DNA from: Pseudoalteromonas sp. UG3-2
GTDB taxonomy: Bacteria; Pseudomonadota; Gammaproteobacteria; Enterobacterales; Alteromonadaceae
Assembly: GCF_037120705.1 (NCBI RefSeq)
Contig: NZ_JAWLJU010000001.1
Coordinates: 748,892 to 812,891, forward strand
Length of the DNA stretch: 64,000 nt
Direction of reading: 5' to 3'
In this document: positions 25,875 to 32,405 of the stretch, in pieces
Position numbering within the stretch: position 1 is the stretch's first letter
Layout of the letters: each line of letters begins with the position of its first letter
The notes under the pieces: generated by a model
What the model saw: only the letters and a program-made list of their open reading frames with translations
Database searches by the model: none
What the model was told of the DNA's origin: nothing
Program-made: the position numbers and the translations under genes

Positions 25875-26406
25875 CTTGCACCCCCTGCTTTTCGCTGCTG
25901 ATTTCGCTTTGCTTTTCGCCCTTTCGCACTTGGGAAATAATCGAAACCGCCGTGGTCGCGAGCACTAGGCCAAGCTGGAATTCCTCTTGGTATTTCGCCA
26001 GCCACGCTGGCATTTTTCCGCCTTTGCAGTGCTTCTTAATCACAGGTAACGCGCGTTCGGTGATGACTTCCCGCGTGTCGTTGTCGATGGTAACAGGCGT
26101 ATCAAAGCTGGATTCAACAAAGTTGGCTATTTGCTCAACCCCCAGCGCCGTTACGCCTATCATGTCCTCATCGGTGAGCGCTTCCGCTTCCACTGTTTCG
26201 GTGGTGTCGGGCTGCGCTTGGTCTAGCTCTGCGCTTTCGCCTTGATAGCTAGCTAGATGCGAGTACTCGAATTCCTGCGACGGCGCAGAGTCCTGCGACA
26301 ATTCCACGTCCGATTGCGCTCCAATTTGCTCCGCCGTCATTTCGGTTTCGCTCGGGTTCGCTGTTTGTTCGCTCTGCGTTTCGCTCTTGATTTCGCTCTT
26401 GCTCAT
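25864..26406 (-). CDS. Prophage acidic protein with C-terminal TM helix, 180 aa
   Basis: About 80 N-terminal residues are Ser/Glu/Gln-rich and disordered (SKSEIKSETQSEQT and similar), followed by a folded-looking domain (about 88-140) and a TM helix near 146-162 (LGLVLATTAVSIISQ) with a basic tail. Codons for Ser-Glu give many GAGCGAAA repeats. An AAAAGGAGC ribosome site stands before the ATG, which lies inside the upstream gene: 158 bases are read in two frames. Likely a virion membrane protein; family unknown. Confidence 0.65.
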   Translation of the reverse strand: MSKSEIKSETQSEQTANPSETEMTAEQIGAQSDVELSQDSAPSQEFEYSHLASYQGESAELDQAQPDTTETVEAEALTDEDMIGVTALGVEQIANFVESSFDTPVTIDNDTREVITERALPVIKKHCKGGKMPAWLAKYQEEFQLGLVLATTAVSIISQVRKGEKQSEISSEKQGVQVGS

Positions 26407-26698
26407 GGCTTTTTTGCTCCTTTTCGCTTAATTGTGGCGTCCACTCGTCAGCCTTTGGTGTGTGTGTAATAACGGGTTGATTTTCGGTTGCTTCAATAGC
26501 GAAACTTTCGCTTGTTTCGCCCTTAATGGCTTTTTCCCATTTCGCTTGAATTAGGTGGCCGCTTCGCTTATCCATACCGCAATTTTTACAATGCAAATAC
26601 AGGTATTGCTTGCCCGTTCTTTGTCTGCGTATTGCGGCCATGCCATTGCAACCATCGCATTCAATGTGGCCTAAATCGGGGTTAGTGGACTTGCTCAT
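26249..26698 (-). CDS. Prophage zinc-ribbon protein with C-terminal TM helix, 149 aa
   Basis: Starting at the ATG 26696-26698 (MSKSTNPDLGHIECDGCNG). Four cysteines in CDGC and CKNC, about 24 residues apart, should bind zinc in a ribbon fold; a charged Glu/Arg/Asn-rich middle (QERNQERNAERTN region) leads to a C-terminal helix (GRGIVAGLCAVAGIRVLA). The longer frame from 26842 is rejected because it would overlap all of the next 65-aa gene. Its 3' third overlaps the 180-aa gene in another frame. Perhaps a membrane-tethered nucleic-acid binder; no family recognised. Confidence 0.65.
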   Translation of the reverse strand: MSKSTNPDLGHIECDGCNGMAAIRRQRTGKQYLYLHCKNCGMDKRSGHLIQAKWEKAIKGETSESFAIEATENQPVITHTPKADEWTPQLSEKEQKSHEQERNQERNAERTNSEPERNRNDGGANWSAIGRGIVAGLCAVAGIRVLASS

Positions 26699-26879
26699 AT
26701 TCACCCCTTGCGCCAGTGACGCCCTCCAACATTTCAATTCGATGCGCCATTTCTGACCACAGCGTGACCGCGTCTGCAATGGCTTTTTCAGCCAGTGCAA
26801 TTTTGGCGGCGGCTCGTATTGCAGGCATATCTTTAGCCTCATTTATCGTTTCTTTGATGCGTTCAATTTTTTTCAGCAT
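26682..26879 (-). CDS. Prophage small helical protein, 65 aa
   Basis: MLKKIERIKETINEAKD to EYEQVH, almost entirely helical and probably coiled coil, preceded by AAGGAACAG. Overlaps the following gene by 17 bases and starts nine bases after the ribbon-helix-helix gene. Function unknown; position among early genes suggests regulation or replication. Confidence 0.6.
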   Translation of the reverse strand: MLKKIERIKETINEAKDMPAIRAAAKIALAEKAIADAVTLWSEMAHRIEMLEGVTGARGEYEQVH

Positions 26880-26888
26880 AACTGTTCC

Positions 26889-27080
26889 TTAAATCGCCTT
26901 TTTCATTTTGCCAGTTACCAAGTCACGCGCCATAAATGGCACATGGTTTGGGTTTTCACACAAGAACTCGCACATTTGCCTCACTTCAACTTCGGCGTGT
27001 TCCGGTATCCAGACTGTGAGCTTTTTTTCGCCTTTTTGTTTGCGCCCTTGCTCGTAGCGCTGGTTTCTACTCAAAGCCAT
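26889..27080 (-). CDS. Prophage ribbon-helix-helix-like regulator, 63 aa
   Basis: Basic N-terminus (ALSRNQRYEQGRKQKGEKK) and a strand-helix-helix pattern KKLTVWIPEHAEVEVRQMCEFL, in the style of Arc/MetJ proteins in which the VWIP strand inserts into the DNA major groove. PM2 has small transcription factors in the equivalent early region, though direct homology is not claimed. Its start overlaps the end of the replication gene by 14 bases. Confidence 0.65.
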   Translation of the reverse strand: MALSRNQRYEQGRKQKGEKKLTVWIPEHAEVEVRQMCEFLCENPNHVPFMARDLVTGKMKKAI

Positions 27081-29010
27081 AAGCGTTCCCCGTCACCAGT
27101 GACAACTCATCAAAAGCCATTACCTCATGGGGTTGGACTCGTTCAAATCGGTCATAGAAATTACACAGCGAATCAAGCGAATCGTTCACTGCTTGCTGTG
27201 TTTGGATTAGCCATTTATTAACTGCGCTTTCGTCTTGTTTGGCTTGCTCTATGTGGTCGCTATCGGTGCATTTACCGAATGCGGTTTTAAGCCTCCAGCC
27301 GCGAACCCCGACCGCCCAATTGATAAAGTCTAAAAATTGATTGTCGCTGGCAAACTGCACCATGCCGCCACGGGCAAAATTGCCGTACACCTCTTGGCCT
27401 AGGGCTTTGGTCTTGCTCTCCAATGACTTCATTTTGTCGGTGAGTTTTTCAATGAAGCGCTGGCGCTTTTCGCTGTATTTGGCTTTGTTGAGCCCTTTTT
27501 GCTTTTCGCGCTGTGCGATGGTGTCGCGTAGCTTTTTCGATAACTTGGCCTTGCGCTTTTGCTTGGCTTCCAGCCCTTGCATGTATTCCTGAATTAGTCC
27601 GTACATGTGCTGTGCCTCATGGGTCGCACAATTCTCCCAAGGATGGGCGCGTGCGCTTTTGCTGATGTTATAGCGGTTGCCTTTAATTTCGCCTTGGTCG
27701 CCCTCTTGGCCTTTGGTCATGTAGCCCACGGCTTTGAGTAAATACTTGGCGGCGGCGTTGGCGTTTTGAATGCGCTCAAGCGTGACAAACCCACACCCCC
27801 AACGCGCTTCTATTCGTGCCGCCCATTCACGAAAATGGTGCTTTTCAACATTCCAACGCATGAGCATGTGAACGTGATAGTTTTGGTGTCCAAGCGATGA
27901 TACTTTGCCCCACGGATAAGTGCGGGTTTCGATGACTTTTCGCGGCGCTTCCGCTACCCAGATGTAATCGAACACGGGTTTATCGCTTGCACCGACACAC
28001 TCAATCACATGGGGTTTGCCGTCCCACTGGTAAATACGTTGGTTTTCATGAAGCACATCGGTGCGAACCTTTTCACCGCCGACAAATTTCACGTGGGTAA
28101 AGTCGCCCGAGGCGGCCACCGCTTTTTTGCCGATTTTCACCTTGTCACCCGCGACACCCGCGCCGCCGTTACGACTCACCCAACCGCGCTTGTGCATCTT
28201 GCCAAGGTTATCTAAAAACGGGCTGAGTAATTGGCCGATGGTTGTTTGGTTGTTATCGAGCATCTTGCGCGATTGCTCGTTAAAGGTGATGGTCGCAAAC
28301 GCATTGAACCCGCCTTTTACGGCTTGCATATACAAACCACTATCGACAATTTTGCCGCTGGCGCGGCTGGTTAATTTATCGGTCACTCTATCACCGGTGT
28401 TTGATTCGGGCGCATCACTGGTTTGGGTAAGTTGAGTGCACACAATGCGATAGCTGTTATCCCAGTTGCGAGTTTGAAAATGGGCGCGACTCTTGTTGTA
28501 GTCCACTTTGCCGCCACGGTAGCCAGTAAACTCGGGGCTAAAGGTGACTTTTTTGCCATTTTTGCGGGTTAGCTCGCGTGGCGTGGTGTCCTGCACAGTG
28601 GCATCAAAGTGGTTTGGTTCGATGTAACTAACGGCCTTGGCGGTGATTTCACCTGTTTCAAAGTCCATGCGTTCACCATCGCGCAACCCTAGGCGCTGTA
28701 AACGCTGCTCAGGCGTCATTTGGTTAACCGCTGCCGTGTATAGGTTTTCAGCTTTTAGCTTTGTCTGTGCTTGCTGGGCTGCGCTAACGTGCGGTTTTTT
28801 GGACTTTTCTAGCCCTGTCGGACTTTTGCGGCCTCTGACAAGCCTAGCTTTTTCCACCCCTTTCGGGGCGTCCGCTTCGCGGTCTTTTCGGTCTTTTGCT
28901 TCAATCCACCAAAGGTTTGAATTTTTCGCTACGGGTGAACCAACAAAAGCGCCACTTAGGGCGCTTTCTGCTGCATCTTGAATGATATGCTCGGGGATAT
29001 TAATTGACAT
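27067..29010 (-). CDS. HUH-type replication initiator (PM2 P12-like), rolling circle
   Basis: 647 residues from an ATG behind GGGGGTGATA; a GTG 15 bases upstream is less likely. Motif 1-like FATITFN at 238-243, metal-binding HVH at 379-381 (in NYHVHMLMRW) and a motif 3-like block AAKYLLKAVGYMTKG with Tyr423 and Tyr430 and lysines as candidates for the nicking residues. A long N-terminal region and a basic coiled-coil C-terminal region flank the nuclease. PM2 P12 belongs to the same superfamily. It nicks one strand to start rolling-circle replication. Largest gene of the early operon. Confidence 0.8.
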   Translation of the reverse strand: MSINIPEHIIQDAAESALSGAFVGSPVAKNSNLWWIEAKDRKDREADAPKGVEKARLVRGRKSPTGLEKSKKPHVSAAQQAQTKLKAENLYTAAVNQMTPEQRLQRLGLRDGERMDFETGEITAKAVSYIEPNHFDATVQDTTPRELTRKNGKKVTFSPEFTGYRGGKVDYNKSRAHFQTRNWDNSYRIVCTQLTQTSDAPESNTGDRVTDKLTSRASGKIVDSGLYMQAVKGGFNAFATITFNEQSRKMLDNNQTTIGQLLSPFLDNLGKMHKRGWVSRNGGAGVAGDKVKIGKKAVAASGDFTHVKFVGGEKVRTDVLHENQRIYQWDGKPHVIECVGASDKPVFDYIWVAEAPRKVIETRTYPWGKVSSLGHQNYHVHMLMRWNVEKHHFREWAARIEARWGCGFVTLERIQNANAAAKYLLKAVGYMTKGQEGDQGEIKGNRYNISKSARAHPWENCATHEAQHMYGLIQEYMQGLEAKQKRKAKLSKKLRDTIAQREKQKGLNKAKYSEKRQRFIEKLTDKMKSLESKTKALGQEVYGNFARGGMVQFASDNQFLDFINWAVGVRGWRLKTAFGKCTDSDHIEQAKQDESAVNKWLIQTQQAVNDSLDSLCNFYDRFERVQPHEVMAFDELSLVTGNAYGFE

Positions 29011-29176
29011 TATCACCCCCAACACTTTTTAGCTGTTGCTCACACCACTCGATACAACCACCACACAACCAAATATCATACTCTTGCTGTGCAACAGTGC
29101 ATAACTCCAGCGGTACTGTGTAAGAAGCGTAATTGTCTGCGTGTTCGTTTTCGCAGATTTCACAAGGTGAATTCAT
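29000..29176 (-). CDS. Prophage Cys-rich zinc-binding small protein, 58 aa
   Basis: MNSPCEICENEHADNY opens the frame with GGGGTGA in front; a longer frame to 29236 is not needed. Cysteines pair as CEIC and CGGCIEWC, a probable single zinc site. Sits between two early genes with overlaps at both ends (11 bases with rep, 17 with the upstream gene). Possible anti-repressor or replication partner; family not recognised. Confidence 0.6.
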   Translation of the reverse strand: MNSPCEICENEHADNYASYTVPLELCTVAQQEYDIWLCGGCIEWCEQQLKSVGGDNVN

Positions 29177-29399
29177 GTTCACCCCACACGCTACCGATAA
29201 CCCCGCATCTTGAAACAGTGTCACCAACCAACTCATCTAATTTGTGAGCAATTTGGTGCATTCCACACTCGTGAAAATCATCAACAAGGCTCAACCATAA
29301 ATCAACTGACGATTCGCAAATAGGAGCTTTTAAGCGTGGCAACCCTACGCAAAGCCCAATCCCGCAATTAAGGGCGTTGTAATACGTGTTCGACTTCAT
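29160..29399 (-). CDS. Prophage early protein, 79 aa, unknown
   Basis: MKSNTYYNALNCGIGLCVGL with GGGGGC before the ATG; mixed helical composition including DLWLSLVDDFHECGMHQIAHKLDELV and several scattered Cys and His. Its ATG overlaps the previous stop (ATGA). No family recognised; kept because of coupling and ribosome site. Confidence 0.55.
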   Translation of the reverse strand: MKSNTYYNALNCGIGLCVGLPRLKAPICESSVDLWLSLVDDFHECGMHQIAHKLDELVGDTVSRCGVIGSVWGEHEFTL

Positions 29400-29614
29400 A
29401 GCGCCCCCTGCTTGTTCCAATAGCTCGCAGAGTGCAACGCGCTCATGTCGGTATATTCATTGATTTGCTGCGCCGCTGGTTCAGGGCGTGGTTTTTTGGG
29501 GAAGTGCTTCGCCTTTAAAGCGCGTACAAGTTTTAACTGTCGTTCCCAGTGCTTAGGGTCGTTTATCAGAGTGTTCAGCATGGTCATCACCTCGGCTAAA
29601 AGTTGGTTATTCAC
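29396..29614 (-). CDS. First gene of the prophage early operon, 72 aa, unknown
   Basis: GTG start at 29612-29614 (MNNQLLAEVMTMLN), ending NKQGAL; a mostly helical, basic middle (LKAKHFPKKPRPEP). Internal ATGs at 29587 and 29581 are alternatives. It begins 18 bases from a 30-bp palindrome with a LexA-type box, so it is the first product released when repression is lifted. Function unknown. Confidence 0.5.
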   Translation of the reverse strand: MNNQLLAEVMTMLNTLINDPKHWERQLKLVRALKAKHFPKKPRPEPAAQQINEYTDMSALHSASYWNKQGAL

Positions 29615-29631
29615 TTCGGCTTCATAAAAAT

Positions 29632-29661
29632 GTGACTACTGTATGGCCATACAGCAGTCAC
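29632..29661. promoter_or_regulatory. 30-bp operator palindrome containing a LexA-type SOS box
   Basis: The two 15-base arms, GTGACTACTGTATGG and CCATACAGCAGTCAC, are complementary except for one position. The core CTGTATGGCCATACAG (29639-29654) fits the LexA rule CTGT-N8-ACAG. It stands 18-47 bases before the first early gene and 136 bases before the divergent repressor. It may be bound by host LexA, by the phage repressor, or by both, giving SOS-linked induction. Confidence 0.65.
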
Positions 29662-29797
29662 GCCGAAGCAATTGTTTCCAGTTGAGAAAACCAGTAACAG
29701 GAAAGAAATTACCATCCACGGCGGTGCATAACAACCACCACGGAACATAGTGAATATCGTGGTTACTACGTCTACAATCAAAAACAGGGATTTTTTG

Positions 29798-30091
29798 ATG
29801 ATGAGAAAACTTATGAAAATTACCAACTCGATTGAGCTGCTTGACTGGTTTAAAAGCGCCATTGATGTTGACTCTGACTATATGGTGGCTAAGTTAACAG
29901 GTCTTAGAACACAAACGTTAAGCCAAATCAGAACAGGAAAACGCGAGTTTTCAGAACTTAACGCCTTAAAGCTACTTTTAGTTGGCGAGCACCCCGACCC
30001 CTTAGAAATTATGGCTATTCTTGAAGCTCACAAGGCTGAAAGTCGAGGGGATGAAGAAGCGGCAAAAATATGGCGAAAAAGCGTTGCTTAG
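29798..30091 (+). CDS. Prophage repressor-like HTH protein, DUF3693-like
   Basis: 97 residues from an ATG seven bases after AGGGA. The core IELLDWFKSAIDVDSDYMVAKLTGLRTQTLSQIRTGKREFSE is a Cro/CI-style helix-turn-helix; the family DUF3693 occurs in temperate phages of marine bacteria. Divergent from the replication operon with the palindrome between them, the classic position of a lysogeny repressor. In the integrated state it is the last gene before attR. Confidence 0.75.
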   Translation: MMRKLMKITNSIELLDWFKSAIDVDSDYMVAKLTGLRTQTLSQIRTGKREFSELNALKLLLVGEHPDPLEIMAILEAHKAESRGDEEAAKIWRKSVA

Positions 30092-30104
30092 GCACGCCAA
30101 ATAA

Positions 30105-30122
30105 CCCCGCCATTTTGCGGGT
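30105..30122 (+). terminator. Weak hairpin after the repressor
   Basis: CCCCGC-CATTTT-GCGGGT, short stem with no T-run. A second ACCCGC at about 30137 offers an alternative pairing. Read-through toward the attachment site is therefore possible. Confidence 0.35.
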
Positions 30123-30168
30123 AAACAAAACGTTAAACCCGCTTAACACAAGGCTTAGAGCAAAACAA

Positions 30169-30196
30169 ACCTAACATACTTTATATTATGTTAAAT
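30169..30196 (+). other. dif-like recombination site, right end of prophage (attR)
   Basis: Spacer TTTATA (30180-30185) and XerD arm TTATGTTAAAT (30186-30196) are identical to the left site. The XerC half ACCTAACATAC departs strongly from the canonical arm. With 18594-18621 it defines the element ends. Confidence 0.65.
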
Positions 30197-30276
30197 AGGC
30201 AATTTACAGACATTTTGGCGGTAAATTTAGGTTCGTCATGAAAAGTTGCTCTAAGCCCTATTTTTATATGTTTTCC
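30180..30276 (+). repeat. Right copy of ~97-bp end repeat (dif-like core plus flank)
   Basis: Same collinear words as the left copy: XerD arm, GGTTCG at 30230, CTCTAAGCC at 30249, an ATTTTTATA tract and GTTTTCC at 30270. After 30276 similarity stops. If the exchange occurs in the spacer, this copy is the host flank and the left copy is the phage-borne one. Bases 30277-30356 hold nothing I can name. Confidence 0.75.
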
Positions 30277-30356
30277 GTAATTTCATGATGCCAGCACTAT
30301 GTTAGCACTTTATTTTATATAATTTGATACTTTTAAACCGGTTTTGCTAGCGGTTG

Positions 30357-31066
30357 CTATCTTCTGGTTTGTTGCAAGAACCATTGTTCAAAATCCCCCT
30401 TAATAAATGGCTGAACATAAATTAAGTCAATTAATAACTGGTCTATATCAATCTTATAGCATCGATTAGCGGCTTTATAGTTTAATGCTTTCACTATAAT
30501 CGGCCGTGTTTTATCATTTAGTAGCAAATATGACATCCATACCCAACTACTTGCATAGTTATGAATGGTATCAACGCGGCGCCAAGTTTTCTCACCTTTA
30601 GTGAATAGTTCATAAAACTCAAATGGCATTTTGTCTTCTGCTACTCAGTCGTGTCAATTTACCGAGTTAACCCAGGTAGCGCTATTTTCATTCCTTCTTA
30701 ATGCGCTTAAATAGGTTGCCAGGCCTTCCCAAAATTGACATGTAAAATGGCATGGATTGCCTCGTGAACTGCAGTATTTATAGTTTCATTGTCATCATCG
30801 CTCATTAATACAAATGATTTGTGATAGTAATGGGAATAAACACCATACGTTTGGACATAGGGGTTGTCCTCTATCTCAATTCTGTGATCTTTTAGGGCCT
30901 GAAGAAATGCGCTCTTGTCATAATAAAAATGTATTTTTATATCCGTAAAGTATTGGATATTTATGTCGCTGGAATGAAAGAAGCTAAATATTCGATGGAG
31001 GTTCTCTCCTAACCCTTCATATATAAACTCCTGTTGTGGTTTTAGTACATCTCCGTGATAAGACAA
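30357..31066 (-). pseudogene. Broken gluzincin-like (HExxH, DUF1570-type) metallopeptidase gene
   Basis: Two ORFs are parts of one gene. The 5' part (30707-31066) ends in AVHEAIHAILHVNFG, with the HExxH zinc motif. A -1 frame change near 30728-30736 restores WEGLATYLSALRRNE, the family's downstream glutamate motif, in the frame of the 3' part (30357-30629, YASSWVWMSYLL...DFEQWFLQQ). Two in-frame TGA codons (30654-30656 and 30645-30647) interrupt that frame. The 5' end also lacks a convincing start or signal peptide. Spacing between HExxH and EGLATY is short, suggesting a deletion too. Decay next to attR may reflect relaxed selection. Confidence 0.7.
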
Positions 31067-31199
31067 ACTTAAACGGGCATTGGTGTTTTTTATTTTTTTC
31101 CATGAGATACGGCTGTCGCATCCTCTAGTATAAACCTAATTCACTGTAATCCCCCTTTACACCATCACTATCCAATAGTAGCTTTGTTCAAAACCAGTG

Positions 31200-32204
31200 C
31201 TAGTAATTCACAGTGCAAGTATCGGAATTTTTACTATTACAGTAATGAAAGTCTAAGTAATATTTTTCCTGTTTAGGCTTTGTCCCATGCTTTATTACAT
31301 CATAAAGCAACTCGGCCCCTAGCCTGCCCATTTCAAATGGATTTTGACCAATGTTAATGGTGGAGAGTTGCTGCTTTAATGCCGCTAGCTGAACCTTTTC
31401 GGTGTCGGCAGAGATAATAATTTTTTCTTGCTTGGCAATGTCTGCATGAAATGGCTGCATGCGCTCAATGTAGTTGGGATGAAATTGTGCGAAGCCCGCT
31501 ACGGCGATAAAAATAGGGGGATTAGGATAAGCCAGAAGGTTATTAAGCTGGGTGATGGCATCTTCTCTTCTGCCCATGGTGTATAGCGGGCAGCGAGCAT
31601 GTTCAATCCAGCCACTGGCACCAGATAATCGCTCAGTGCTTTGCCCTGAAAGCGCCTGTCTCACGCCAGAGATGCGTTTATTTAAATTGGGGGTGGTTTG
31701 GTGACCTGATTGAATGCAGATTGGCTGCGGCTCGGTGGTTTTGTATATTTTTGCTGCTTCACCAAGGGCTTTGCCGAATTCAAAATTGTTGGTACCTACG
31801 TAGGCAAGACGGTAGGCCTGCTCTGGTTCGAGTAAGTCAGAATCGAAGGTGATCACCGGAATATTTTGTTGCTTGGCATATTTTAATGCGCGATTGGTAA
31901 GGTAGGCTGAATCCGTTGTTGAAACCATTATGCCATCTACTTGCTGTTTTACCAGCTCCCTTACAATTAAGGCTTGAGTTCTCACGTCTTGGTAGTCGTC
32001 AGCACCGTCATAGATGCAATTTAACTCTGGATGCTCTCGGGCAAAACGCTGACAGCCTTTATAAGACTGCTCATAAAAGCTATCGTTTTTGGTTTTGCCA
32101 ACCACGGCAATGGTCACTTCTGCTGCAGTTAGCGGATTAAACAGCAGCATCATTAGGCACCACGGCCAAAGTGCTAAACGCCTGTTTAATTTCATCTTTA
32201 TCAT
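31200..32204 (-). CDS. Periplasmic sugar-binding-type protein (Peripla_BP_4/TorT-like), orphan
   Basis: 334 residues with a signal peptide (core LWPWCLMMLLFNPLTAAE). Fold marks of ribose-binding-type proteins: VTIAVVGKTKNDSFYEQSYKGC, VDGIMVSTTDSAYL, IPVITFDSDL and GQNPFEMGRLGAELLYDVI. Four cysteines in the mature protein are unusual for this class and probably form disulfides. No ABC transporter genes adjoin it, so it may serve as a sensor partner as TorT does, or for a distant transporter. Ligand unknown. Confidence 0.8.
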   Translation of the reverse strand: MIKMKLNRRLALWPWCLMMLLFNPLTAAEVTIAVVGKTKNDSFYEQSYKGCQRFAREHPELNCIYDGADDYQDVRTQALIVRELVKQQVDGIMVSTTDSAYLTNRALKYAKQQNIPVITFDSDLLEPEQAYRLAYVGTNNFEFGKALGEAAKIYKTTEPQPICIQSGHQTTPNLNKRISGVRQALSGQSTERLSGASGWIEHARCPLYTMGRREDAITQLNNLLAYPNPPIFIAVAGFAQFHPNYIERMQPFHADIAKQEKIIISADTEKVQLAALKQQLSTINIGQNPFEMGRLGAELLYDVIKHGTKPKQEKYYLDFHYCNSKNSDTCTVNY

Positions 32205-32405
32205 TATTTTTAAGTCTGGCTAACGTCTTAGATAAGAGCATAACCGAATTGCCTATTTACGCAAGTCAAACCTTCATTTGCTTTAAGCTATATCAAAGTA
32301 CACTGATATTATTCATCCTCCTATTTGGCTAAATTCGATTAGAGTTTGGATCTAATCTAGGTAATAATAGCGGTTTCGCGTCAAACGATATGGATTGTCT
32401 CTGCT

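Larger units (their letters stand above)
18605..30198. mobile_element. PM2-like (Corticoviridae-type) tailless prophage, ~11.6 kb
   Basis: Bounded by 19-bp exact repeats at dif-like sites. It encodes the hallmark pair of double jelly-roll viruses, a PM2 P2-like capsid protein and an FtsK/HerA-type packaging ATPase, plus an HUH replication initiator, many small membrane proteins expected of an internal-membrane virion, a probable spike, a lytic enzyme and a repressor behind a divergent operator. Size is close to the roughly 10-kb PM2 genome. Almost all genes form one leftward series with ATGA/TAATG overlaps; only the repressor and a DUF3653-like gene run rightward. No integrase lies inside, which is consistent with use of host Xer or of the neighbouring recombinase. 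No disrupted hallmark gene was seen, so it may be functional. Confidence 0.88.

Noticed and set aside
24976..26560. GAGCGAAA repeats considered as a CRISPR array
   Set aside because: Units are 8 bases, irregularly spaced, in both orientations and mostly inside coding sequence; no cas genes.
26699..26842. Upstream extension of the zinc-ribbon protein
   Set aside because: The added 48 residues overlap the 65-aa gene completely and read as out-of-frame sequence; the ATG at 26698 begins the folded part.
29611..29862. 83-codon minus-strand frame over the operator region
   Set aside because: It runs antisense through the repressor start and the palindrome and shows no ribosome site; an upstream regulator on the other strand explains the region.
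30728..30736. Programmed -1 frameshift in the metallopeptidase
   Set aside because: Two stop codons soon after the shift would still end translation, so decay is more likely.
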